From positions 1-60,070 of the forward strand of contig NZ_JAVDDV010000020.1 of NCBI RefSeq assembly GCF_030848565.1: a stretch of 60,070 bases of DNA, given 5' to 3'. The notes under the pieces were generated by a model, which worked only from the letters and a program-made list of their open reading frames with translations, made no database searches and was not told the origin of the DNA. A program made the position numbers and the translations under genes. This DNA comes from Natronolimnohabitans sp. A-GB9 (GTDB taxonomy: Archaea > Halobacteriota > Halobacteria > Halobacteriales > Natrialbaceae). Of the stretch, positions 16,455-25,797 are shown piece after piece. Position 1 is the first letter of the stretch. The number at the start of each line of letters is the position of its first letter.

Positions 16455-17507
16455 TCAGAAGCCAAGCGCCGCCGTCAGCGACAGCCCGCTCGCGAGTGCA
16501 CCGATGAGATAGCCGCCGATCGCACCGCCGTTGAGCAAGGGGAGTCCAGCGTGTGGACGTCCCTTCAGGACCATGTACATGAGCACCAGCAGACCGGCGA
16601 TCGTCCCGACGATGGAGCCGAGTGCGGCCAGGTTCAACGCGATGCCCGGCACGTCGATGGTGCCGGCCTCGAGGAAAAACGCCGCGCTCACGACCAGAAT
16701 CGATGGGATGACGGCGTCGCCGAGACCGATGAAAAGCGCGTCACGTTGGGGGTCGATCTCGTCCGATTCGGCGGCCGGCGCCGAGTCGTCCTCGTGTGCG
16801 GCGTCGGGCGCCGTCCGTCGATCCGCAACATCCGTGTGTCGATCTTCGGGTTCCTCACTCGAGCTCTCGCCGTTTTCCTCGAGGCTGTCTGCAGCGCCGT
16901 CGTCCTCGAGATACGAGAACGAGAGCGTCGTCGGAACGACGAGGACGACGGGGATCTTGAGGTCCATCACACCCTCCGCGAGGTCGAGCATGTGCTCGGT
17001 TCCGTAGACGCTGATCGCGTCGTAGACGGCGAGGACGGCGAGCAACAGGATCGCCGGCAGGAGTCCGAAGCTAATCCCGAAAAGCGCGGCCGCGCCGGCT
17101 CCCATCACGACGCCGGTCGCGTCGATGACGTACCACTCCGGATACCAGTACAGCGCCGCGCCGAAGGCGAGTGCGCCGGCGACGGCGATGGCGTTGACCG
17201 ATCCGACGGTGACGACCGGCGGAACGAGTTCGGCGAAGACGAACCACGAGAGCATCACGCTGACGCCGACGATCAAGGCCTTGATGAGCCAGTCGACGTC
17301 GTATCGAAAGACCAGCAACATGAAGCCGGTCGCGACGAGGATAATACCGAAGTAGACGAGGCTGTTCGTCGGATCGTCGGGGTCCTCGACGGCCTGGTGG
17401 CCGGCCTCCTGGAAGGGTTCGACCAGCGCCAGGGCGCCGAGCTGGACGCCGAGAAACAGCGCGACCGTCAGCCCGACGGCGAGGATGACTCGCGTCCGAT
17501 GGTTCAT
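16455..17507 (-). CDS. Presenilin/SPP-type intramembrane aspartyl protease (PSH)
   Basis: The 350-residue multi-pass protein contains the two catalytic aspartates of GxGD proteases. One is Asp163 in VYDAISVYG and the other Asp264 in GLGDAVIPS. GLPLLNGG near residue 322 stands in place of the PAL motif. About nine membrane helices are visible. A long hydrophilic, acidic loop (about 200-252) separates the two catalytic halves, as in presenilin. These enzymes cleave peptides within membranes, for example signal-peptide remnants. Archaeal PSH serves as a structural model for presenilin. It is followed downstream by the convergent lipoprotein gene. Confidence 0.92.
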   Translation of the reverse strand: MNHRTRVILAVGLTVALFLGVQLGALALVEPFQEAGHQAVEDPDDPTNSLVYFGIILVATGFMLLVFRYDVDWLIKALIVGVSVMLSWFVFAELVPPVVTVGSVNAIAVAGALAFGAALYWYPEWYVIDATGVVMGAGAAALFGISFGLLPAILLLAVLAVYDAISVYGTEHMLDLAEGVMDLKIPVVLVVPTTLSFSYLEDDGAADSLEENGESSSEEPEDRHTDVADRRTAPDAAHEDDSAPAAESDEIDPQRDALFIGLGDAVIPSILVVSAAFFLEAGTIDVPGIALNLAALGSIVGTIAGLLVLMYMVLKGRPHAGLPLLNGGAIGGYLIGALASGLSLTAALGF

Positions 17508-17582
17508 GGCCCGCGGTTCGCACCCCGTTCGTATGGGTGTTTTCGTCTCTGTCCGCGATCACACACAGACAGTCAGCCGCTC

Positions 17583-17667
17583 GAGAGCGGAGAGCGGAGA
17601 GCAAAGAGCGAAGTGCGAAGTGCGAAGTGCGAAGTGCGAAGTGCGAAGTGCGAAGTGCGAAGTGCGA
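17583..17667. repeat. Heptamer tandem repeat (GCGAAGT)n
   Basis: Eight exact GCGAAGT units occupy 17608-17663. They are preceded by about four degenerate units (GAGAGCG, GAGAGCG, GAGAGCA, AAGAGCG) in the same 7-base phase. The array lies in the 200-base gap between the PSH gene start and the gar1 stop. It is not a CRISPR array because there are no spacers. A heptamer unit changes reading frame with copy number, but no gene convincingly runs through it. Confidence 0.9.
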
Positions 17668-17707
17668 CGAGACGGCGTCTCGAGCGGTATTGCTCGCGTA
17701 CAGGGTA

Positions 17708-17965
17708 TTATCTCGCGTACAGCGTCGATCCAACGAGCGACGGCAGGTGGACGTCGTCGTCGGGCGTCACGGCGATATAGGGCCGTTCGACCGGTCCGAA
17801 GACGTCGACGACGCGGCCGACCGACTCGAGGGAGTCGTCTACAACCATCGTCCCGATCTCGTCGCGAAACGCGTCCGTGCCGTGTTCGTCTGCTCCGCTG
17901 GCGTCGTCCGCCCGCAATACGGCCAGCCCCTGTGCGGTGCGGACGACCGAGCCGACCCGGCGCAT
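17708..17965 (-). CDS. gar1: H/ACA ribonucleoprotein subunit Gar1
   Basis: The 85-residue protein starting MRRVGSVVRTAQGLAVLRA matches archaeal Gar1. Gar1 is the small beta-barrel subunit of the H/ACA pseudouridylation complex (with Cbf5, Nop10 and L7Ae) that modifies rRNA. The barrel strands include IGTMVVDDSLESVGRVVDVFGPVERPY, where the VGxVxDVFGPVxxPY pattern is the family hallmark. It starts 1 base after the srp19 stop, an arrangement common in haloarchaea, so the two form an operon. The longer frame to 18256 just reads through srp19 in another frame. Confidence 0.93.
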   Translation of the reverse strand: MRRVGSVVRTAQGLAVLRADDASGADEHGTDAFRDEIGTMVVDDSLESVGRVVDVFGPVERPYIAVTPDDDVHLPSLVGSTLYAR

Positions 17966-17966
17966 C

Positions 17967-18248
17967 TCACTCGCGCATCGCGACGACGTACGCCGCGACG
18001 GCTTGCACGAGGTCGTTTTTCGTCGAGTCGTCGGCCCCGCGGACGACGACCCGGCCACGGTCGGCCCAGTGCTCTCGGGAGTAGGACTTGTCCCGTTCGA
18101 TCGTGGCGTCGTAGCCGATCTGCTGGACGGCCTTGGCGATCTCGTCGACCGTCGGCTCTTCGACTGCCAGATCCTCCGAGACGCGTCGTCCTTCCGAGCG
18201 CGTACGGTTCGCATCGATATACGCGGGCCAGATGACGTTTTCGACCAT
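17967..18248 (-). CDS. srp19: Signal recognition particle 19 kDa protein
   Basis: The 93-residue protein begins [23 protein letters not shown], the conserved SRP19 N-terminus (WPxYxDxxxxxxxGRR). It ends with [16 protein letters not shown]19 binds helices 6 and 8 of 7S RNA and helps SRP54 assemble for co-translational membrane targeting. It is the first gene of the srp19-gar1 pair. Upstream in-frame codons to 18287 are not part of the family and are ignored. Confidence 0.95.
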   Translation of the reverse strand: MVENVIWPAYIDANRTRSEGRRVSEDLAVEEPTVDEIAKAVQQIGYDATIERDKSYSREHWADRGRVVVRGADDSTKNDLVQAVAAYVVAMRE

Positions 18249-18310
18249 ACACTCATCTCGACAGTCCGACGGGTAAACCCTTTTCAAAAACGGTCGTCCG
18301 AGAACGGCGG

Positions 18311-19393
18311 TTATCGTCGGCGAGCGAGGAAGCCGGCGGCGACGAGCGCCGCGGTGATCACGGCGGGCACGCCGAAGCCGGGGATCGTGTCGTCAGCGTC
18401 GCCGTCGTCAGTGTCGTCAGTGTCGTCAGTGTCGACGTCGTCACGGTCTTCCAGCCCTTCGGCTGCCTCCTCGTAGGCGTCGGGGTGGACTTCCTCGACG
18501 ATGTCGACGATCGCGTAGACGACCTGGGGTGCAGGCTGGTTGAACGCGCTCGCGTCGATCTCGAGGACGTTACCCTCCTGATAGGCGGTCGTCGACTCGG
18601 CCACGTCGGGCATCACATCTTCCGGATCGGCGTCGTCGCCGTGGATGATCCACTCGGGGTTCTCGTCGACGATGTCCTCCTCGGAGAGTTCGGCGTACCA
18701 CTGGATGCCTGCGCGCTCGCCGAGGTTCTCGAGGCCTGCGGTCTCGACTCCGTCGTGGAGGAACGTCTCCGTTCCAGGGGTCGTCCCGTCCGCGCCCATC
18801 GCGTAGTACGCGAGTGGTCGGTCCTCACCTTCGACGGCATCTGCGATGATGTCGAGACGGTCGTCCATCCAGTCGACAGTCTCGTCGGCGCCTTCGCACT
18901 CACCGGTGAGTTGACCGGTCTCCTCGACGATGTCGTAGACGTCGTCGATCGAGTTCGCTTCGTCGAAGTGGTAGACGTCGAGTCCCGCATCGCGGAGCGT
19001 CTCGATGTCGTCGTCGAACGTCGCGTTCGCAGCGAGGACGACGTCAGGGTCGAGTTCGACGATCTGCTCGTGGAGAATCTCGTAGTCGTCCGTGACCGCC
19101 GTTCGGTCGCCCAACTCGTACTGATCGACGGCCGGGTTGTCGGGCATTCCGACGAGCGTGTCTTCGGCCCCGATCTCGAAAACCGTCTGCGTGTCGCTCG
19201 GACCGACGGTCACCACGGATTCCGGCGGTTCCTCGAGCGTGATCGTCTCGCCGTGCGCGTCAGTCAGTTCGATCGGATACTCACAGTCGGTGTCGGTCGT
19301 TTGCGAGGCTGTTCCTGTGTCGGCAGCCGCCGCCGGCGCGATCAGCGAGAACGCCATCAGCGCTGCAACGAGTACCACAAGTTTCTGTCTCAT
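18311..19393 (-). CDS. btuF: Corrinoid/iron-chelate ABC transporter binding protein with PGF-CTERM tail
   Basis: The 360-residue protein has a signal peptide (about 1-25). A BtuF/FecB-type periplasmic-binding fold follows ([20 protein letters not shown], then [10 protein letters not shown]). The end is an Asp/Thr-rich linker and a PGF-CTERM tail (IPGFGVPAV, one helix, terminal RRR). That tail marks it for archaeosortase processing and lipid anchoring at the outer face. The linker is encoded by a 9-base tandem repeat (TCGTCAGTG units, about 18405-18433) and may vary in length. It diverges from the permease gene across only 60 bases. Cobalamin is the likely substrate; siderophores cannot be excluded. 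Confidence 0.85.
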   Translation of the reverse strand: MRQKLVVLVAALMAFSLIAPAAAADTGTASQTTDTDCEYPIELTDAHGETITLEEPPESVVTVGPSDTQTVFEIGAEDTLVGMPDNPAVDQYELGDRTAVTDDYEILHEQIVELDPDVVLAANATFDDDIETLRDAGLDVYHFDEANSIDDVYDIVEETGQLTGECEGADETVDWMDDRLDIIADAVEGEDRPLAYYAMGADGTTPGTETFLHDGVETAGLENLGERAGIQWYAELSEEDIVDENPEWIIHGDDADPEDVMPDVAESTTAYQEGNVLEIDASAFNQPAPQVVYAIVDIVEEVHPDAYEEAAEGLEDRDDVDTDDTDDTDDGDADDTIPGFGVPAVITAALVAAGFLARRR

Positions 19394-19417
19394 CGTCCGA
19401 TCAATAGCCGATCTTCA

Positions 19418-19429
19418 ACAAATATTTGT
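19418..19429. promoter_or_regulatory. Perfect palindrome ACAAATATTTGT in the btuF/btuC divergent promoter
   Basis: A 12-base perfect palindrome lies in the middle of the 60-base gap between the divergent btuF (start 19393) and btuC (start 19454) genes. It is about 25 bases from each start, overlapping the expected TATA positions of both promoters. A repressor bound here would control both directions at once. Confidence 0.6.
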
Positions 19430-19453
19430 CTAAGCCAATCGAGATTGCAATAC

Positions 19454-20584
19454 ATGCAGCGACCGGTCCGAACGGCCGCGTGGTCGGCGGGGCTGCTCGC
19501 GCTCCTCGTCGGCGTCGTCGTCGGCAGCGCGACCCTCGGGTCGGTCCGGATCGAGGCGATGACGGTCGCGAAAGCCGCCCTCAACGTCGTCGTCGTTCCC
19601 TCGAGTGTCACTGTCGAGACAGCGACGGTGCCGATCGTCGGCGTCGGCGTCCCCATCCCTGGCCTCGAGTACGCGTCGGTCTTCTCGTTTCAGGTCCAGG
19701 AGACCCACCAGATCATCGTCCAGGACATCCGCCTGCCACGAATCGCACTCGCGGCGACGGTTGGCTTCTCGCTTGCAGCCGCGGGAACGGTGATGCAGGG
19801 GTTCTTCCGGAATCCGCTGGCTGATCCGTCGATCATCGGCGTCTCCTCGGGCGCCGCCGCCGGCGCCGTCGCGGCGATCGCGTTTCCCGCGCTGGTGCCG
19901 TTTGCCAGCCTCCACCTCTCGGCGTTTGTCGGTGCGCTTCTCACGGCGTTTCTCGTCTACGCGATCGCGACCGAAGGCGGGCGGACGCCGGTCGCCACGC
20001 TGTTGCTCGCAGGTGTCGCCGTTCAGGCGTTTCTCGGCGCGATGATCTCGTTCATGCTCGTCCACAGCGGCGACGACCTCCGCGAGGCCGTCATCTGGAC
20101 GATGGGACATCTCGCCAACAGCAACTGGGGTGACATCCGCTTTGCCCTGCCGGTGATCGTCGTCGGTGTCGGCATCCTGTTTGCCTACGCCCGCGACCTG
20201 AACGTGTTGTTGCTGGGCGAGGAGGACGCCCACCATCTCGGCGTCGACGTCGAGCGGACGAAACTCCTCCTGCTCGCAGTGGCCAGTCTCGTCACGGCGG
20301 CGGGGGTCGCCGTCGCCGGCGTCATCGGCTTCGTCGGCCTCGTCGTGCCCCACATGATGCGACTCGTCGTCGGCCCCGATCACCGAATTCTGCTCCCGAC
20401 GAGCGCGCTCGCTGGCGCCTCGTTTCTCGTGGTGACGGACACGATCGCTCGAGCGGGGCGACTGCCGCTCCCGTTTGGTCCCGAACTCGACACGCCGGTC
20501 GTCCCCGTCGGCATCATCACGGCTGCAGTCGGCGCACCGTTTTTCCTCTATCTGTTGTCCAGGCGGGAGGTGCACTCGATATGA
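19454..20584 (+). CDS. btuC: ABC transporter permease, BtuC/FecD family
   Basis: The 376-residue protein has about ten membrane helices. It carries the FecCD signature regions [37 protein letters not shown] and, later, [16 protein letters not shown]. The start [15 protein letters not shown] gives the short cytoplasmic N-terminus expected. Its TGA overlaps the ATG of the ATPase gene by 4 bases (ATGA), indicating translational coupling. With btuF and btuD it makes one importer, probably for cobalamin. A longer upstream frame to 18485 is antisense to btuF and rejected. Confidence 0.93.
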   Translation: MQRPVRTAAWSAGLLALLVGVVVGSATLGSVRIEAMTVAKAALNVVVVPSSVTVETATVPIVGVGVPIPGLEYASVFSFQVQETHQIIVQDIRLPRIALAATVGFSLAAAGTVMQGFFRNPLADPSIIGVSSGAAAGAVAAIAFPALVPFASLHLSAFVGALLTAFLVYAIATEGGRTPVATLLLAGVAVQAFLGAMISFMLVHSGDDLREAVIWTMGHLANSNWGDIRFALPVIVVGVGILFAYARDLNVLLLGEEDAHHLGVDVERTKLLLLAVASLVTAAGVAVAGVIGFVGLVVPHMMRLVVGPDHRILLPTSALAGASFLVVTDTIARAGRLPLPFGPELDTPVVPVGIITAAVGAPFFLYLLSRREVHSI

Positions 20585-22023
20585 TCGGTTCGAACGACGG
20601 TCGTGAGGAGCGAACCCAGGTATCGTCCCCCGAGCCGGCCGCGATCACCGTCGAGGACTGCTCGCTTTCCTTCGGCGAGCTCTCGGTGCTCGAGGACGTC
20701 TCCCTCTCGGTCGAGCCCGGCGAGTTCGTCGGCTTCGTCGGCCCCAACGGCGCCGGGAAGACGACGCTCCTGCGGCTACTCAGCGGCGCCCTCGAGCCAG
20801 ACGCCGGCACCGTCACGGTCGACGGCGTCGACGTCCACGCGGTCGACTCGAAGACCTCGAGTCAGCTGGTGTCGGTCGTTCCCCAGGATACGACGCTGTC
20901 GTTTTCCTTCCCCGTCCGCGACGTCGTCGAGATGGGCCGGCATCCACACCGGTCCCGGTTCTCCGGCCCAACGCCGGCGGATCGGGAGATCGTCGCTGAC
21001 GCCCTCGAGCGAACGCGGACCGCGGAGTTGGCTGAGCGGCCGATCGACGAGGTAAGCGGCGGCCAGCGCCAGCGCGTCGTGCTCGCGCGGGCGATCGCCC
21101 AGGCGACCCCCGCGATGTTACTCGACGAACCGACGGCGAGTCTCGACATCAACCACCAACTCGAGACCCTCGAACTGGTTCGCGAGCTCGTCGACGAGGG
21201 CCGAACGGTCTGTGCGGCGATCCACGACCTCGACCTCGCGGCACGGTACTGCGATCGGCTGGTGATGCTCGCCGACGGCTCGGTGTTCCGGAACGGTCCA
21301 CCGGCCGACGTCCTGACCGGTGGGGCCCTCGAGGACGTCTTCGACGCGTCCGCGACCGTCACCCGGAACCCGGTGACGGGGACGGAGACGGTGACGGCGC
21401 TACCAGGCAGAACGAGAGACGAACTCGACGCCGTCGGCGACGGCACCGCGGGTGTTCACGTCCTCGGGACCGGATCGACCGCCGCGAGCGTCGTCGCCAG
21501 ACTCGAGGCGACAGCGGCGTCGCTTGAACTCTCCGTCGGGCCCGTCACCACGGGCGATACGGCTGCCGAAACCGCCCGTGATCTCGATGTCGACTGTCTC
21601 GAGGTTCCGCCGCTGGAGTCGCTGTCGCCGGCCGAGTTGCAGACCTTCGAGCGCCGGGTTCGGGACGCCGACGTGACGGTTGTCACCGAGGACGTCGTCG
21701 AGTCGACCGGGGCGGGAATCGGACGGCTGCTCGAGACGGTCGACACGCAAGCGAGCGCGGTCGTGGTCGTGACGCGGCCCGACGACGGGTCGTCTCGAGG
21801 GCAGGGAGACGAGGAGCCGTCGACGACGCGAGATCACGGCCAGGGCGGCGGGCTCGAGGCGAGCCCGGAGACGGTTCTCGAGGCTGTCGACGCGGCACTC
21901 GAGTCGGGAGAAGGGGTGGAGACGACAACGTCATACGCTCGTTTCAGAGCGGTAGGGGACGATTCGGCCTCGTCGGAAGACGAGTCACGGACGGGTCTCC
22001 AGGCCGAGTCCTCGAGCGACTGA
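20581..22023 (+). CDS. btuD: ABC transporter ATPase with extra C-terminal domain, BtuD-type
   Basis: The first about 265 residues form a standard ABC ATPase: Walker [15 protein letters not shown], signature VSGGQRQRV, Walker [12 protein letters not shown] and the H-loop AAIHDLDLA. The protein continues about 215 residues further with a second alpha/beta domain ([15 protein letters not shown], then [11 protein letters not shown]). That domain looks Rossmann-like and ends in an acidic disordered tail. BtuD/FecE ATPases are normally about 260 residues, so the extension is noteworthy. It may sense a ligand or regulate transport. It overlaps btuC by 4 bases. Confidence 0.9.
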   Translation: MIGSNDGREERTQVSSPEPAAITVEDCSLSFGELSVLEDVSLSVEPGEFVGFVGPNGAGKTTLLRLLSGALEPDAGTVTVDGVDVHAVDSKTSSQLVSVVPQDTTLSFSFPVRDVVEMGRHPHRSRFSGPTPADREIVADALERTRTAELAERPIDEVSGGQRQRVVLARAIAQATPAMLLDEPTASLDINHQLETLELVRELVDEGRTVCAAIHDLDLAARYCDRLVMLADGSVFRNGPPADVLTGGALEDVFDASATVTRNPVTGTETVTALPGRTRDELDAVGDGTAGVHVLGTGSTAASVVARLEATAASLELSVGPVTTGDTAAETARDLDVDCLEVPPLESLSPAELQTFERRVRDADVTVVTEDVVESTGAGIGRLLETVDTQASAVVVVTRPDDGSSRGQGDEEPSTTRDHGQGGGLEASPETVLEAVDAALESGEGVETTTSYARFRAVGDDSASSEDESRTGLQAESSSD

Positions 22024-22109
22024 GCCCAGTACCGTTCCACCCGTCGACTGCTGGGTGAAATCGATGGGTGCCGGCTGATTTCATCCAGCAGTGCAGGCGT
22101 GGACCGCCA

Positions 22110-22256
22110 CTAGTAGCCAAGGAGACGCAGGACGATCCCGATCACGATCCCCGAGAGACCGACGAGGATCCCGATTCCGGGGACGATGGGGATAGGGATG
22201 AGCCCGATACCGAGGACGATCGCGAGCACGATCACGATCGTCGAGAGACGAACCAT
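22110..22256 (-). CDS. Very hydrophobic small membrane peptide (48 aa)
   Basis: The frame reads MVRLSTIVIVLAIVLGIGLI and continues with two near-continuous hydrophobic stretches split by a PIPIVPGIG turn. It therefore probably forms a two-helix hairpin in the membrane. The codon pattern (third-base GC) is haloarchaeal and the ATG is followed by a clean stop at 22110. Small proteins of this form are common in haloarchaeal genomes, but I cannot assign a function. It is followed upstream by another small membrane gene on the same strand. Confidence 0.65.
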   Translation of the reverse strand: MVRLSTIVIVLAIVLGIGLIPIPIVPGIGILVGLSGIVIGIVLRLLGY

Positions 22257-22349
22257 ACTTGAGTTGTTTTGGTTACTGTGGGTAGCCGTTGTGCTTGCTT
22301 TTGCATTCGTTGATACGGGGGAAAACGCGTCTCGACAGCTAGTGGGCTC

Positions 22350-22568
22350 CTATCTCTCTCGAGTTCCTTCTACGAAAAGAGAGACAATCCAGAAGGCAGC
22401 AAAACCGGCGATCACGAGGCCGAGGGCACCGAACAACGGACTTCCTCCGGCGATCGCTTCGATCACCCAACCGAGTCCGATCAGACCAGCTATAGCGAGT
22501 AATGCACCGAGTATCGAACGGTGGAGTGAGGAAGCGAGCTTCCCGGTGTCGGAGCTGTTCGCACCCAT
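22350..22568 (-). CDS. Small two-helix membrane protein (72 aa)
   Basis: The protein MGANSSDTGKLASSLHRS then has two glycine/alanine-rich helices (about 18-40 and 44-66) and a charged end TRER. It lies 93 bases upstream of the 48-residue membrane peptide on the same strand, so the two could be co-transcribed. Lower GC than its neighbours. No family recognised. Confidence 0.6.
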   Translation of the reverse strand: MGANSSDTGKLASSLHRSILGALLAIAGLIGLGWVIEAIAGGSPLFGALGLVIAGFAAFWIVSLFVEGTRER

Positions 22569-23170
22569 GTTTCGATTATTCAGACAAGCGACGATAAGTC
22601 TATTCGATACTCGACAATCGGGCTATACGAATGGAGGAGTAACACGTGTTGTGTACTGGGATACGACGCTACTCGAGTGGAGGTGAGTGATCGTCCTCGA
22701 GCGAAGAGTGAGTGATCGTTCACGAAGGTATCGGTCTCAGTATCGATTGTGGTCCGAACGGTACGAGAAGCAAACGACTGAGAAACGACCGACTCACGCT
22801 GGCACCAAGGATTTCCACGTCCTCCCCAGCCGATTCGCTCGCTCACTGCGTTCGCTCACTCATCCCTCGCACGGTGTCGTCACCGCGTCTTCGCGATGCT
22901 CAGACGCGGCGCCAGCGCGCGCCACGCCGCGGAATCGACGGAGTGCCACTCAGCAGAATCGACGGAACACCAGCCGGCCAGCGACGGAACAGTCAGTGAC
23001 GGAATAGCTGGCGACGGACTGGCTGGCGACGGACCGGCTGACGACGGACCGGCTTGCGATGGACCGGCCAGTGCGTGACACCCCTCGAGTGATTCCGAAG
23101 CCGTCGGGCGCGACTGGACGCCGGCCGCAACTGGACGGTTTTTTACCGCTCCGCCTCCGAGTGGCCGCCA
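22569..23170. other. 602-base gap with repeats before gatE
   Basis: No gene is supported. 22831-22874 (starting CGATTCGCTCGCTCACTGCG) resembles a GCTCACTC-rich element I recall as common between haloarchaeal genes. 22981-23070 is a 15-base tandem repeat, described separately. Open frames crossing the repeat encode simple repeats such as ADDGP and have no other support. The gatE promoter is likely the ACGGTTTTTTACC region around 23135-23148, about 25-35 bases before its ATG. Confidence 0.6.
22981..23070. repeat. Six tandem 15-base repeats
   Basis: Six consecutive 15-base units begin at 22981, 22996, 23011, 23026, 23041 and 23056. The consensus is GCGACGGACCGGCTG with one to five changes per unit, and the last units are the most alike. 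Being a multiple of three, it reads as a pentapeptide repeat in any frame, but no start or domain around it makes coding likely. Confidence 0.85.
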
Positions 23171-25039
23171 ATGAGCGAGTACGATTACGACGAGCTCGGA
23201 CTCGTCGCCGGGCTGGAGATCCACCAGCAACTCGATACGGCGACGAAGCTGTTCTGTCAGTGTCCGACCGAGCTTCGCGAGCCCGAGGAGTCGACGCGCC
23301 GGTTTACGCGCTATCTCCACCCGACGCGGAGCGAACTGGGCGAGATCGACCAGGCCGCCTTAGAGGAGAGCAAGGTCGACCGCGAGTTCGAGTACCTCGC
23401 GTACGACACGACCTGTCTGGTCGAAGAAGACGACGAGCCACCCCACGAACTCGACGCGGAGGCCCTCGAGACGGCCTTAGAGATCGCCCAGCTGATGGAC
23501 ATGAAGCCGGTCGATCAGGCCCACGTCATGCGCAAGATCGTCGTCGACGGCTCGAACACGACGGGCTTTCAGCGCTCGACGCTGATCGCGACCGAGGGCG
23601 AAATCGAGACGGGCGACGGTGCGGTCGGGATCGAGGATCTGCTGCTCGAGGAGGAAAGCGCCCAGCGCGTCGCAGAGACCGACGACGGCGTCCGATACAG
23701 CCTCGATCGGCTCGGCATTCCGCTCGTCGAGATCGGGACGAAGCCGGACATCTCGACACCCGAGCAGGCCCTCGAGGCCGCCGAGCGGATCGGGATGCTG
23801 TTGCGCTCGACGGGGAAGGTCAAACGCGGCCTCGGGACGATCCGCCAGGACGTCAACGTCTCCATCGAAGAGGGTGCCCGTGTCGAGATCAAGGGTGTCC
23901 AGAGCCTAGACGACATCGACGACATCGTCCGCAACGAGGTCGCCCGCCAGGCCGAACTCGTCGCGATCGCCGACGAACTGACCGAACGCGAGGCTTCCGT
24001 CGGCGACATCCAGGACGTCACCGAGGTCTTCGAGGGGACCGACAGCGGCGTCATCGCAGGCGCGCTGAACTCCGGCGGGAGCGTGATGGCTGTCCCGCTC
24101 TATGGTTTTGACGGGATCGTCGGCCGCGAAATCGCGCCCGACCGCCGGCTGGGGACGGAGCTCTCCGATCACGCCAAGCGCCACGGTGCCGGCGGGATCT
24201 TCCACACCGACGAACTGCCGGCCTACGGCGTCACCGAGGGCGAAGTCGAAGATCTCCGAGCGGCCGTCGGCGCCGGTCCCGACGACGCGGTGGCGATCGT
24301 CGCTGCCGACACCGACGTCGCCGAGGCGGCGATCGAGGCCGCCGCCGAACGCGCGGCAACGGCTCTCGAGGGCGTCCCCGAGGAGACCCGCGGTGCAAAC
24401 GACGACGGGACGACGCGTTACCTGCGCCCGCTCCCGGGTGCAGCGCGGATGTACCCCGAGACGGACGTCCCGCCGGTCGAGCCGGACCCAAGCGAGGTGC
24501 CCGAACCCGAACTGCTCACCGAGAAGGTCGAACGCTACCAGGACGAGTTCGGACTCGGCGAAGGGCTCGCAGAACAGGTCGCGTACGGCAAGCACATGCC
24601 ACTGTTCGAGGACGTCGTCGCGGACGGGATCGATCCGACGCTCGCGGCGTCGACCCTCGAGTCGACGCTGACCGAACTCCGTCGGGACGACGTCCCCGTC
24701 GAGAATCTCACCCGTGAACACCTCGAGGACGTGTTCGAGATGGTCGACGACGGCGATCTCCCCAACGAGGGCGTGCCGGATCTGCTGACCGCACTGGCCG
24801 AGGAGCCGGACCGAACCGCCGAGGAGGCAGCCGACGCGGCCGGGCTCGGTGGCGCCGACGAAGCGGAAGTCCGCGAGGCCGTCGTCGAAGTCGTCGAACG
24901 CAACGAGCAGCAGGTCGAAGAAGAGGGAATGCAGGCGTTCTCCGGACTGATGGGCGAGTGTATGGGCGCACTGCGTGGCAAGGCCGACGGCGATCTCGTG
25001 AGTCAACTGCTCCGCGAGGAGATCCAGAAGCGAGCCTAG
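23171..25039 (+). CDS. gatE: Glu-tRNA(Gln) amidotransferase subunit E
   Basis: The 622-residue protein starts MSEYDYDELGLVAGLEIHQQL, the GatB/GatE N-terminus. It has the GAD-domain insertion (about 300-400, with GREIAPDRRLGTELSDHAK) that separates archaeal GatE from GatB. A C-terminal YqeY-like tail ends in MGECMGALRGKADG. With GatD it converts Glu-tRNA(Gln) to Gln-tRNA(Gln), the archaeal route to glutaminyl-tRNA. gatD is not in the window. Length matches the family. Confidence 0.95.
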   Translation: MSEYDYDELGLVAGLEIHQQLDTATKLFCQCPTELREPEESTRRFTRYLHPTRSELGEIDQAALEESKVDREFEYLAYDTTCLVEEDDEPPHELDAEALETALEIAQLMDMKPVDQAHVMRKIVVDGSNTTGFQRSTLIATEGEIETGDGAVGIEDLLLEEESAQRVAETDDGVRYSLDRLGIPLVEIGTKPDISTPEQALEAAERIGMLLRSTGKVKRGLGTIRQDVNVSIEEGARVEIKGVQSLDDIDDIVRNEVARQAELVAIADELTEREASVGDIQDVTEVFEGTDSGVIAGALNSGGSVMAVPLYGFDGIVGREIAPDRRLGTELSDHAKRHGAGGIFHTDELPAYGVTEGEVEDLRAAVGAGPDDAVAIVAADTDVAEAAIEAAAERAATALEGVPEETRGANDDGTTRYLRPLPGAARMYPETDVPPVEPDPSEVPEPELLTEKVERYQDEFGLGEGLAEQVAYGKHMPLFEDVVADGIDPTLAASTLESTLTELRRDDVPVENLTREHLEDVFEMVDDGDLPNEGVPDLLTALAEEPDRTAEEAADAAGLGGADEAEVREAVVEVVERNEQQVEEEGMQAFSGLMGECMGALRGKADGDLVSQLLREEIQKRA

Positions 25040-25172
25040 ATCGCTCGAGGCGAGGTCGTTCGGCTCCGTTACGATACAGTTACGAACCCGCTTCGATCTC
25101 TGTCGCTACGATCGCTGCTTCATAGCCGAACGGACGGACAGTCGAACGCACCGAGATCAGCCAGCCCTGAGA

Positions 25173-25655
25173 CTACTCCTCGACCAGTTCCTCGAGCAGC
25201 GTCTCTAACTCGTAGCTCTGGAGTGCGTCCCGTTCTTCGATCGCCGAGATGACGAACGTCGAGTCGGTTCGGTCGACCCCCTCGAGCTGTTCGAACTCGG
25301 CGATCAGCCGTTCGACCATCCCGCTGTCGCTCAACCGTGCGATAACGATGAAGTCAGTCTCGCCCATCGTGAAGTAGACGTTCGTGACGCCCTCGACGGT
25401 CAGCAATCGGTCCGCAAAGGTTTCGTAAGAACCCTGGTAGTCGGCGTGGATCTCGACTAAAACGGTAACACCGAGGCCGAGTTCCTCGAGGTCGATATCG
25501 TAGCGGTCGTTCTCGATGATGCCTTCCTCCCGGAGGTTACTGAGCCGGTAGTGGATCGTCGAGACCGGGATCCCGGTCGCCTCGTGAAGTTGCTCCGGAC
25601 TGCCCGTCTCGAGTTCGGCGATCGCCTTCAGGAGACGCACGTCGCGCTCGTCCAT
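25173..25655 (-). CDS. Lrp/AsnC family transcription regulator
   Basis: The 160-residue protein starts MDERDVRLLKAIAELETG. It has an AsnC-type HTH (about 1-60: EATGIPVSTIHYRLSNLREEGII) and a C-terminal RAM/ACT-like effector domain (about 65-150). It diverges from an EamA transporter gene across 181 bases, a classic layout for a regulator and its target exporter. A perfect 16-base palindrome sits 49-64 bases upstream of its start. The frame upstream to 25775 covers the promoter and is not used. Effector unknown, perhaps an amino acid. Confidence 0.92.
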   Translation of the reverse strand: MDERDVRLLKAIAELETGSPEQLHEATGIPVSTIHYRLSNLREEGIIENDRYDIDLEELGLGVTVLVEIHADYQGSYETFADRLLTVEGVTNVYFTMGETDFIVIARLSDSGMVERLIAEFEQLEGVDRTDSTFVISAIEERDALQSYELETLLEELVEE

Positions 25656-25703
25656 ACGAGACGCGTTCGGCCGCCGTCGGGATGTGTCTTCCGGACGATG
25701 TAA

Positions 25704-25719
25704 TTGGAGATATCTCCAA
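25704..25719. promoter_or_regulatory. Perfect palindrome TTGGAGATATCTCCAA, probable Lrp operator
   Basis: A 16-base perfect palindrome lies in the divergent gap between the Lrp gene and the EamA gene, 49 bases from the Lrp start. Lrp-family dimers commonly bind such dyads and regulate their own gene. Binding by this protein is inference. Confidence 0.65.
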
Positions 25720-25797
25720 CAGTGGCGTTCAGTATGGGTGGTGATTCGGATCAAATCCATATGTGTGGTTCTCAATTCGTCGAAAGCGGTGTCGTTG

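Noticed and set aside
17608-17663. Repeat array that might be read as a CRISPR
   Set aside because: Units are 7 bases, contiguous, and have no unique spacers between them. It is a simple tandem repeat.
22896-23078. Open frame with pentapeptide repeats ADDGP etc.
   Set aside because: The frame arises from the 15-base tandem repeat and lacks a promoter or conserved start. It is a repeat artefact.
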